Shown one piece after another: positions 23,795 to 30,921 of a stretch of DNA of 30,921 bases. The first letter of the stretch is position 1, and every line of letters begins with the position of its first letter. The stretch covers positions 1 through 30,921 of the forward strand of contig DGQK01000045.1 of assembly GCA_002390745.1 (NCBI GenBank), written 5' to 3'. The position numbers and the translations under genes are program-made. This DNA is from Bacteroidetes bacterium UBA4416 (GTDB lineage Bacteria; Bacteroidota; Bacteroidia; B-17B0; Aurantibacillaceae). The notes below the pieces were generated by a model. That model saw nothing but the letters and a program-made list of their open reading frames with translations, searched no databases and was not told the origin of the DNA.

Positions 23795-24097
23795 ATGGAG
23801 CATTTAAAAATAAACGTCGCCATTCAATTGTTACCTACCAAATGCAGCGCGGATAAGATCGAACTGATCGATAAGGCCATTGCCTGCATCAAGGCATCCG
23901 GTTTGAAGCACCTGGTATGCCCTTTTGAAACCGTGGTGGAAGGAACCTATGCGGAAATTTTTAAACTGGTAGACGAGATCCGGACCAGCACGCTGAGTCA
24001 TGGCTGCGAAGAGCTGCTGATCAATATGAAACTACATGCCGGCACCAAGGATCTGTTCTTTGATGATAAATTAATAAAATACCCTTCCAAGAATTAG
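23795..24097 (+). CDS. Thiamine-binding protein (MTH1187/YkoF-like)
   Basis: A 100-residue protein of the Thiamine_BP fold (PF01910, formerly DUF77): an alternating beta-alpha-beta ferredoxin-like pattern with KINVAIQLLPTKCSADKIELIDKAIACIKASG, CPFETVVEGTYAEIFKLVDEI and LSHGCEELLINMKLHAGT. Family members bind thiamine or its hydroxymethylpyrimidine precursor. Nine bases after the SRPBCC stop, so it is the third gene of the pyrE unit. Its link to pyrimidine synthesis is not explained by sequence. Confidence 0.85.
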   Translation: MEHLKINVAIQLLPTKCSADKIELIDKAIACIKASGLKHLVCPFETVVEGTYAEIFKLVDEIRTSTLSHGCEELLINMKLHAGTKDLFFDDKLIKYPSKN

Positions 24098-24254
24098 AAC
24101 CAGGGCAATGGAATGCGAATGACGCGGATTAGCGGATCAACGCAGATCTTTCAGAACAAGTCGGAGCGGAAATGTGGTACACATGCAGCGCAGACAGGAA
24201 TTGATGAAAGACAGATTTTATAACATATAATGATTACCAAATAAAACGACCACG

Positions 24255-24614
24255 ATGAAACCAGTCACTGTAAATGCCTTAAATGCTGTTGTCTTAATTA
24301 TTGCCGGATTGTATGGCTATATTGGCGTGGCTGCCGCCGATGGGCACCATTCGCCTACCGCGCTGATCCCTACTGCTTTTGGCATTGTATTAATTATTTT
24401 AGGTTTGTTCTGGAGCAAAGCCCCTAAAGTGGTTTCTCATATTGTAGTAGTCTTAACCCTGGTATTATTAATAATGTGTGCCATGCGTTTTGTAAAAGTA
24501 GTTGACTGGGATGCAAAAAAATACATCTTCTTAGTGTGTACGCTAAGTAATGCCATTGCTCTTTCGGTGTTCATCAAAAGCTTTATTGATGCGAGGAAGA
24601 ACAGGGCGGCTTAA
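24255..24614 (+). CDS. Small four-helix membrane protein of unknown function
   Basis: 119 residues with four hydrophobic helices (about 8-28, 35-53, 60-78, 89-110), a His-containing first loop (DGHHSPT) and a basic C terminus (DARKNRAA), implying a cytoplasmic tail. I do not recognise a named family with certainty. It is preceded by a 157-bp gap without a clear promoter and followed by a strong terminator. It converges with the RHS gene. Confidence 0.75.
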   Translation: MKPVTVNALNAVVLIIAGLYGYIGVAAADGHHSPTALIPTAFGIVLIILGLFWSKAPKVVSHIVVVLTLVLLIMCAMRFVKVVDWDAKKYIFLVCTLSNAIALSVFIKSFIDARKNRAA

Positions 24615-24628
24615 ACCTGTTACATTTA

Positions 24629-24666
24629 AAAAAAAGGAGTTATGGTATACCATAACTCCTTTTTTT
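24629..24666 (+). terminator. Bidirectional Rho-independent terminator
   Basis: A loop-less 24-bp palindrome with GGAGTTATGG / CCATAACTCC arms (24636-24659), flanked by an A-run on the left and a 7-T run on the right, which pair to give a 19-bp stem. It stops the 24255 gene and could also act on transcripts from the right. Confidence 0.9.
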
Positions 24667-24843
24667 GTTGATGCAAGAACCGCATTACTCTACCATGAGT
24701 TTTTTCTATAGGCTGTATTCGCTTCAAATGTCATATCAGCTTTCAGCCATCCGCTATTAATTGGATATTAATAGAAACTATTTGCCGGCATGCCGCTGTT
24801 GAATATACCGCTCCGCAACTGGTCCCGGAAACATGACACCACA

Positions 24844-24877
24844 AAAACGCCATCGCGATATATGGCGATGGCGTTTT
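24844..24877 (-). terminator. Terminator of the RHS gene
   Basis: Stem AAAACGCCATCGC (24844-24856) with GCGATGGCGTTTT (24865-24877), 8-base loop, ending in a T-run on the minus strand. It lies 74 bp after the RHS stop codon. Confidence 0.85.
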
Positions 24878-24950
24878 AATACAGGTTCTTGATACCCTCG
24901 TGGGTTTTTGTTTGGCCACGAACTACAAGTCTATGATATGGGTTTATGCT

Positions 24951-27900
24951 TTACCATTTCAATTCCTTTGCTACTTTAATTGTATCTCTGGTTTTATTAT
25001 ACTTACCTCCTATATAGGTTTCAGCATCCTGCCTCGTTGTCTCTGTATACATCTTTTTTTTCTGATTAGTTTCCTGATAATGAACCGTTTGTTCGACAAT
25101 AACCTTATCGTCTTTACTCTCTTTAGTCTTTTTGTCTTCAGATAAACCTTCTGATTCTTCAACGATCCCTTTGGCACGATCAAACAATTCTGCCCAATCA
25201 ATGCCCTCTTTCCACCAGTCGGGACTAGTTTTGCTAAGAGACCTGCCAGCTGCTCCACAATAGGTTAGAAAATCCTCAATATCATTAGACTTAACACCAT
25301 ATTTTGCTTTCTGTTTTGTAGGACTAGCCCCACCCGACTTGCTGGTGTAATTTTCACCGGAATTTTGGGTTCCGCCTTTACCCTCTAAATTCCATCCCTG
25401 GGCATTGGGATCCACGATAGCCCCTGTACTTACACCACTCAGGATGGATGAAAACATGGTTTTAGTGTATCGTTTGGATTCTGTAAGTGTATACCGCTTA
25501 ACATCCTGAGAAGTTTTACCATCTGCTCCAATTGTTATCGTCATAACCGTTTTGAAGTCGTAGTAATTCTGCGTTTCATAGATGTTTGTCGAGTTTCCTG
25601 CCTCACGTATATTACCGGCTCTAAGTCTATTTGAAATTGGTTCCGGAACCTCCATCCTTAGTTGTGTACCTGTTTTTTCATCCTTGATAATAATTACCAA
25701 ATACTCGTCCTCACCATCAGGATCATTGAAAATAATCGGACTATTCAAAAATGCTTTGTAAGGACTGAACGACGGTTGTTTCGGAGTTTGAGGATCAATA
25801 GTCAACCAACGTCCTAACCGTGGATCTAACATCCTGGCGCCAAAATCGTAGCTATTTCCATCACCTTTAAGCTCATCGTCTTTTTCCATAGAGTTAAATC
25901 CGTAACGATAAGCCGCCGTTGTAAAGCTCCTGCCCGGCATTTGCGCTCCGAAGGCATAATAATCGCTGGCGCTGAGTACTTCCCCGCTAAAATAATCGGA
26001 AGCGCCATCATTGTTTCCATCCACGCTTATTTTCCGGTCGCTCACTACCGCCATGACATTCCCCAAATGATTGCTCAACTCATAAGAGCGGAAGCCTAGC
26101 GTCCGGGTTACAGATGCCGTGTTGATCGGCGTATTGGTATACGTATTTAAATTCAATACCTGATTGTATAGGCCTAAACGTTTGCTGCCATAGATATGAC
26201 GCTCCTTTAAGTTGAAGTTAGGGTTCTTACTCACGCCCTTGCTTTGCTCATAGGTAGCCATCACATTGCCCGAAGCATCCAGCACATAATAGGTGGTAGT
26301 AGCTGTGTTGGTAACCGTGGCCCCCTCGTAAACGGTTTTGCTGATCCGACGGCCCGTGGCATCATACTTAAACAAAAGGTTAGGCTTGCCGTTGTTGAAA
26401 ATCACCCCTTTCACCTTGCCACTTGTCATCCAATCGATCTGACTGATTCCCTCAGCAGCATCCTTAATCAGGTTACCGCTGGAATCGTAATCATAATTAT
26501 CGTCGCTTTGGGTGCCGATATCGGAGCTGTAGGGATCGCTGGTAACAGCATCCTCCACATGGTCGAGCTTGTTGGTGCCTGCGATGTACTTGTACGTAAG
26601 ATCATCCATGGCAAGGCTACCTGCCTGGTTACCATTCCGCGTCGCTTTCATGATATTGCCGTTCTGGTCGTAGCTGAAAGCTTCACTGTAAGTGGCCGCT
26701 GAGGCCGCACCCCAACTATTCGTTACAGCACTTAAATTATCATTGGCTGTTGCTGTTTCAAGGCGGTTCAGCTGATCGTAGGTGAAATTCCGGAGCAAGG
26801 CTTTCAGCCCGTAGCTTTTGGCTGGCGCGCTGGCATCCAGGTAAGAGCTTGTCATTTGGCGGATATTCCCATTGTACAGGTCCGGTGTTTGTGCAGCCGG
26901 CGCCGCGGCCACAAAGTCATTGCCGCTTCCGCTGAAACCGTTAATCCCTATGTAATCTTTTTGAGTGTTGTTATTGAAATAGGTGAGCGAATAGCCATAC
27001 ACATCCCGCCCGTTGAATTTATTGACAACGAAAGGAGCACCGGAGGTAGATGCCGTCAGACTGCCGTTACCGTCTTTGCCAATGTCGTTCGTTTCTTTCA
27101 GGATGTTGCTGTTCACCCCCTTGATCCAGCCCTGCAGGGTGTATGCATAATCCGTTCCCTGCACCTTGTCGTGGCCGGTTTCCACGCGGGCCAGCGGACC
27201 ATGCAGGTAGTAAAAATACTTGGCATCCCGTTCCCAAAGCACATCATCCTTGCTGGTATAGGCTGCGGTGATCCGGTTATCGCCATCATACTCATAACGG
27301 TGCAGGAACATGTCTGCAAGACCTTTCTGATAAGCCACTTCATTTACCTTGCCGCTCAGCAGGTCGTAACTATAGCTTATTTTTTTCAATTGCTGATACG
27401 TCAAAGCGATGTCTTTATTCTCCTGGATCAGTTCCTGCACATTGCCATGCACATCGTAGCTGTAGTGCGTGGCATGATTATACGTCGTTACCGAATTGTC
27501 GTCCACATCCTCAAATGTAACAGCTGCGATCCTCGTGCGCAGGTTCTCCTGGCTGCCGGCGCTAAAGGCTGTTCCTGAAACCAATGGCGAAAATGCAGGA
27601 TCATCGCCATAGTGCGAAGTCGTCACTTCTCTTTTGGCTGAAGTCAGGTTATCAGGGTAGTTATCCACAGAGGTGATGGCAGCCACAGCAGTTGTGGTCA
27701 TCGCCGCCAGGTCCTGGCTGATAGTCATTTCACCTCCCTGAACCACACGCCCTAAATAATCATAATGGCTGTAACTGTAAATGTTATTTCCCGCAGAGCT
27801 TGCCGCCTGCTGACGGGCACTTTGCGAAGCCACGATCCGCCCCAGCGCATCGTACCAGAACCGGGACACACCGCCATCAGGCGTTGCCTGCTTCACTAGC

Positions 27901-30900
27901 TGGTTGAGTGAGTTGTGACTGTAGGTGGTTACCAGCGTGTGGTTGGTGTAGACCGTTTTAGACGCATAAGGTGTTTTGGCCGCCCGTTCGGCGCTGATGG
28001 CTGCCAGGGCGACGCTGTTGGTAATCACCGAAACGCCCTGAGGAGGTACCGTGCGTACCAGGTTCCCCGCCTGATCATAATAGTACAGGGTAAACTGGTA
28101 ATCACCGCTGTTGTACTTCATGTAAAATGTTTCTACCGCCGAGCCGATGCATTTTTTGATATAAGCTTGCGTAAAGGCACTTTTCACCGAGTCGAGATAG
28201 GCATTGAACAGCTCATCACCTTCATTCTCTGCGGCATCCAGGGCATACTGCACACAAGGGTCTTCGTACTCCACTTCCGGGAAAGGAGTAAGCGTCGACG
28301 GACTGGTACTCACACAAGGCAAGTTTGGTGCCTCACATTGAAATTGCAAATGAATGTTATCCAAACCAAAATACCTTTGATAAGTACAAGCATCCTGATT
28401 GAAGTAGGAGGTTTCGATATCGATCGTATTAGGAACGGATGGATTGTTGGTAAATGGCCCGCAGGTATATTCTACCCAGGCCGGGTTACTTGTTGCGAGG
28501 GAATAGGTCGTCAATGGATTGACATTATTGACTTTTGCACGAAAAGCCGGAACACCGCTGACAGTAGTGACAACGGATCCACCGGGAACCGTACAGGTGC
28601 TGGTTATTTGTCCTGACGCGATAAACTTGACAAAAAACGTATTGCAATTCGGGCAAGGCGCCGTTAAGGTCTGGGAATATACTGTTCTACCCGCCCCATA
28701 AGCGACTCCGGATGTATAATTCACAAATAACGAAGACCCATCATAACCTGAATGATTTCCCATACCTGTTACTGAAGCAGAGTCGGATATACCATAATGA
28801 GCATAACCGATCACCTCCGGATTTGAGCAACTAGTCGTGTTGGCCGTTAAGCTGGTTGCTGTGGTTCCCGAATAGTTTGTTACGGTGAATGCATTATTTC
28901 CAGAGCAGTTAAATTCATTGGCCAATACATTGCAGGGAAGTGATGCGGATGAATCGCCTGGAGGAGTTTCGCAATTTACCTCGCACGATCTCAATCCGAA
29001 ACAGGCGGAGCTTCCGTTCAACACAAAGGGTGTGCTGCCAAATGTGGCTGTGACACTGAAATCACGTACGCTGGCATTGATCAAAGGCCCCGGAGCCACT
29101 ACAAAATTACTCAACACATAGGAGGAGCTGAGCAGGCTTTGCCCGGAAAGGCTAGAAGGATCGGCAAAGCTGAGTGAAAAGGTGCAGGCGCTTGCCTGAA
29201 GCGTGGATGGCACTGTGGTGAGGGTTGATGCCACGAATGCCCCGGCGAGCAGGGTGGCCGTGCTGGCCGCGTTTCGTTTCCAGTAGTAGAACAGAGGGTC
29301 GGTAGCCTGGGTGCTGCTGTTATACGTTTGGTAGCTATCCGCCAGTTGATCCCTCAGGTGAGATGAGAAGCTTACAACAGGAGTCAGGCTGAAGGTTGTT
29401 GCCTGCAAGCGGGCGCGCGTGTTAGGGTCGTAAAGAAAAGCTTCCAGGTCTTTCTTAACCTGGTGCTCATTCGTATTGCAGGCCGACAGGTCGAAGCCGC
29501 AGTTACCCATGGTGAGTGGCACACCGTTCAGGTTCACGGTTCCCGTGACAACGGCAGTATTGGTTGAAATGACCGATCCCGATGTGGTAATGGTATTCAA
29601 AACGGCATTGAATTTATTGATAGCGCTGTTGCTTCCATTGATGTGGCTAAAGCTAAACTGGCTGCCGCCGGCACAGGGCGAAGAGGCGAAGCTGACAGTA
29701 ATACTATTTGTATTGACAATACTGCCGCTGGTATTCACGATCTTAAAATTCGGAACGAAGCCGTTGATCTGCCATTCCCAGGTACCGCTTCCCAGGAGCA
29801 CTCCAAGCGAATTGACGAAGTATGGCTGGATGTTGACGTCGCTCATCGCTACTCCGGAAGACGAGCACATATTGCCCGTAGCGGCAATGGCATTCATCAG
29901 CTTCTGAAGCGCAACGGCATTTGGTGTGGGCTCGCAGGGCGGCGTAAAACTGCAACCCGTCAACGGAATGCAGGTGCTGCCACTGAGGGTCACCGTGGTG
30001 AACGTTTGAGAAGCGCCGCTGGCCAGGGCCACATCGGCTTTTACGGTAAAGTTATAATTAGAGCCCGACATTGCTCCCGGCACCAGCTGATATACGTTCA
30101 AAAAGACGTAGGCGCCTCCGTTTCCGGTGTTTGAAAAATCAAAGGGATAGCCGCCGGGGAAGTTGAGGCTGAGGCCGCAGGCAGGGTTGGTACCGATTTG
30201 TATGGCAGCCGTCAGGGCATTGGACGTATTACTGGCGGTCCAGTTGGCCGGTGTAAAGCTGGCAGGGATCACACCGCCTGCTACAACCTCATACAGATCC
30301 GGATTGAATTCCGGGATCGTAGACAGGTTGAGGGTAGACGCCGTAAGCTCATCGCCTGTGGCAAGGGTGTTCAGGAAATTCTGGAAATAGAAAGCATTCG
30401 GGCATAAGCCGGTGCTGGCGTATATATTCGCTCCGGGATCGCCGTCCGGCATGCTGTTAGCCAGGCTCCTTGCGTCATTGGCATTAGGGAAGCGCTTGAT
30501 CTTATTGACATAGAGGTTTTGGGTAAACACTCCGCTGTACTGAGGATAGTTGGCCGGAGCAAAGGGATAATACCACTGCCTTAAAATATCGAGGAAAGAA
30601 CCGAAAGGATCGAACACCCGGTACTTGGTAAAAGGTACCGTCAGCGCATGAGGGTCGAAGTCCGGGCTTCCGATACCGTCGTTCACTCCCCTGTACTCTC
30701 CGTTCATCGCATACGACTCTGCGGCTTCCATTTGCATTTCCTGTTTCAGCGACAGGTACATGGTCTTAAACCTGTTCCAGTATGCATTCCGGAGATTTAC
30801 CGGCAATCCTGCCAGGATAGTTTGTGCACCCGCACTACCTACGGCGGAAGAACTCATCGGCGGAGAGAGCATGGCGCCAAGGCATGCCAGCTGGCTGGAC

Positions 30901-30921
30901 ATAGGCTGGCCATACTGTATG
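24951..30921 (-). CDS. Giant RHS repeat protein with unrecognised C-terminal tip, 5' end cut by window
   Basis: At least 1983 codons; the frame is open through the window end at 30921, so the true start lies outside. Numbering from the ATG at 30902: a Cys-rich N-terminal half of Ig-like or adhesin-like beta segments (up to about 950); a region with YDALGR, YDYLGR, YEYDGDNR, YDATGR and similar RHS/YD repeats (about 1000-1650), which form a beta-cocoon shell; and the RHS core motif from Y1685 (YDFGARMLDPRLGRWLTIDP) to DPDGE at 1731. After this come 252 residues (1732-1983) that match no toxin or effector family I recognise; they are rich in K/E/D and end in KELKW. The tip region is AT-rich: 17 of 60 bases are G/C at 24961-25020, against 29 of 60 in the core at 27901-27960. 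No immunity gene follows on the same strand. RHS proteins typically deliver a variable tip into other cells or the environment; that role is inferred. Confidence 0.9.
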   Translation of the reverse strand, partial: IQYGQPMSSQLACLGAMLSPPMSSSAVGSAGAQTILAGLPVNLRNAYWNRFKTMYLSLKQEMQMEAAESYAMNGEYRGVNDGIGSPDFDPHALTVPFTKYRVFDPFGSFLDILRQWYYPFAPANYPQYSGVFTQNLYVNKIKRFPNANDARSLANSMPDGDPGANIYASTGLCPNAFYFQNFLNTLATGDELTASTLNLSTIPEFNPDLYEVVAGGVIPASFTPANWTASNTSNALTAAIQIGTNPACGLSLNFPGGYPFDFSNTGNGGAYVFLNVYQLVPGAMSGSNYNFTVKADVALASGASQTFTTVTLSGSTCIPLTGCSFTPPCEPTPNAVALQKLMNAIAATGNMCSSSGVAMSDVNIQPYFVNSLGVLLGSGTWEWQINGFVPNFKIVNTSGSIVNTNSITVSFASSPCAGGSQFSFSHINGSNSAINKFNAVLNTITTSGSVISTNTAVVTGTVNLNGVPLTMGNCGFDLSACNTNEHQVKKDLEAFLYDPNTRARLQATTFSLTPVVSFSSHLRDQLADSYQTYNSSTQATDPLFYYWKRNAASTATLLAGAFVASTLTTVPSTLQASACTFSLSFADPSSLSGQSLLSSSYVLSNFVVAPGPLINASVRDFSVTATFGSTPFVLNGSSACFGLRSCEVNCETPPGDSSASLPCNVLANEFNCSGNNAFTVTNYSGTTATSLTANTTSCSNPEVIGYAHYGISDSASVTGMGNHSGYDGSSLFVNYTSGVAYGAGRTVYSQTLTAPCPNCNTFFVKFIASGQITSTCTVPGGSVVTTVSGVPAFRAKVNNVNPLTTYSLATSNPAWVEYTCGPFTNNPSVPNTIDIETSYFNQDACTYQRYFGLDNIHLQFQCEAPNLPCVSTSPSTLTPFPEVEYEDPCVQYALDAAENEGDELFNAYLDSVKSAFTQAYIKKCIGSAVETFYMKYNSGDYQFTLYYYDQAGNLVRTVPPQGVSVITNSVALAAISAERAAKTPYASKTVYTNHTLVTTYSHNSLNQLVKQATPDGGVSRFWYDALGRIVASQSARQQAASSAGNNIYSYSHYDYLGRVVQGGEMTISQDLAAMTTTAVAAITSVDNYPDNLTSAKREVTTSHYGDDPAFSPLVSGTAFSAGSQENLRTRIAAVTFEDVDDNSVTTYNHATHYSYDVHGNVQELIQENKDIALTYQQLKKISYSYDLLSGKVNEVAYQKGLADMFLHRYEYDGDNRITAAYTSKDDVLWERDAKYFYYLHGPLARVETGHDKVQGTDYAYTLQGWIKGVNSNILKETNDIGKDGNGSLTASTSGAPFVVNKFNGRDVYGYSLTYFNNNTQKDYIGINGFSGSGNDFVAAAPAAQTPDLYNGNIRQMTSSYLDASAPAKSYGLKALLRNFTYDQLNRLETATANDNLSAVTNSWGAASAATYSEAFSYDQNGNIMKATRNGNQAGSLAMDDLTYKYIAGTNKLDHVEDAVTSDPYSSDIGTQSDDNYDYDSSGNLIKDAAEGISQIDWMTSGKVKGVIFNNGKPNLLFKYDATGRRISKTVYEGATVTNTATTTYYVLDASGNVMATYEQSKGVSKNPNFNLKERHIYGSKRLGLYNQVLNLNTYTNTPINTASVTRTLGFRSYELSNHLGNVMAVVSDRKISVDGNNDGASDYFSGEVLSASDYYAFGAQMPGRSFTTAAYRYGFNSMEKDDELKGDGNSYDFGARMLDPRLGRWLTIDPQTPKQPSFSPYKAFLNSPIIFNDPDGEDEYLVIIIKDEKTGTQLRMEVPEPISNRLRAGNIREAGNSTNIYETQNYYDFKTVMTITIGADGKTSQDVKRYTLTESKRYTKTMFSSILSGVSTGAIVDPNAQGWNLEGKGGTQNSGENYTSKSGGASPTKQKAKYGVKSNDIEDFLTYCGAAGRSLSKTSPDWWKEGIDWAELFDRAKGIVEESEGLSEDKKTKESKDDKVIVEQTVHYQETNQKKKMYTETTRQDAETYIGGKYNKTRDTIKVAKELKW

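Larger units (their letters stand above)
24615..24950. other. Gene-less interval between two convergent genes
   Basis: About 335 bp. Holds two terminator hairpins (24629-24666 and 24844-24877). Between them, 24667-24843 shows no ORF, repeat or motif that I can name. A short inverted repeat (CGTGG...CCACG) lies at about 24899-24920. Confidence 0.6.

Noticed and set aside
24110..24200. GACGCGGATTAGCGGATCAACGC segment after the thiamine-binding gene, resembling a dispersed repeat
   Set aside because: Only a single degraded copy is clear in the window (a weak relative lies near 17180), so no repeat is called.
25010..25258. 82-codon minus-strand ORF overlapping the RHS tip in another frame, considered as an immunity gene
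   Set aside because: It lies inside the tip, not after it, and is a basic, low-complexity frame of the same AT-rich DNA.
26856..27578. 240-codon plus-strand ORF in the RHS gene
   Set aside because: Shadow of the RHS repeat region; no recognisable domain.
27915..28616. 233-codon plus-strand ORF in the RHS gene
   Set aside because: Shadow of the RHS coding sequence; no recognisable domain.
1..30921. CRISPR array, insertion sequence or prophage
   Set aside because: No regularly spaced repeats, transposase, integrase or phage structural genes were seen.

Overview
The window reads as chromosomal DNA of a Bacteroidota species, most likely from the Chitinophagia/Sphingobacteriia side. Two secreted proteins end in type IX secretion (T9SS) sorting domains. 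Several genes have the Bacteroidota -7 promoter element TAnnTTTG just upstream. There is a giant RHS protein of the type common in this phylum, a MutS-like ATPase with membrane segments, and a one-piece tmRNA. The phylum is well supported; the genus is an inference.

Layout. Positions 1-3812 hold the 3' part of a nonribosomal peptide synthetase: the end of one module, then a complete heterocyclization-adenylation(Cys)-carrier module with no thioesterase. It converges with a membrane MutS-family ATPase (3823-5595, -). Next are tmRNA (5768-6133, -), a secreted serine hydrolase (6381-7880, -), and a secreted lysyl oxidase with dockerin-like repeats and a T9SS tail (8098-10470, -). Divergent from it is a lysine-ketoglutarate reductase/saccharopine dehydrogenase-like enzyme (10659-11864, +). 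A DivIC/FtsB-like division protein (-) and an L,D-transpeptidase (+) form a divergent cell-envelope pair at 11909-13000. After a 538-bp repeat-bearing gap comes a same-strand cluster: a flotillin-like SPFH protein, a GNAT acetyltransferase and a polytopic membrane protein (13539-17155). A small exported protein (-) and a T9SS-exported endonuclease I (+) diverge at about 17.8-17.9 kb. They are followed by dihydrolipoyl dehydrogenase (-), a LacI-family regulator (-), a Nudix hydrolase (-), and a divergent pyrE-SRPBCC-thiamine-binding-protein operon (22724-24097, +). A small four-helix membrane protein and two strong terminators separate these from the 3' 6 kb of an RHS gene (24951-30921, -), cut by the window end.

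Most genes are housekeeping or envelope functions in short transcription units; no phage, insertion sequence or CRISPR array is visible. The accessory elements are the NRPS, the lysyl oxidase and the RHS protein, whose AT-rich C-terminal tip matches no family I recognise. The lysyl oxidase keeps all three copper-ligand histidines and both residues that form the LTQ cofactor in animal enzymes. Two kinds of short dispersed intergenic repeat also occur. The best candidates for new biology are the lysyl oxidase, the RHS tip, the thioesterase-less thiazoline module with its odd tail, the four-repeat flotillin-like protein, and the unusual tmRNA tag.
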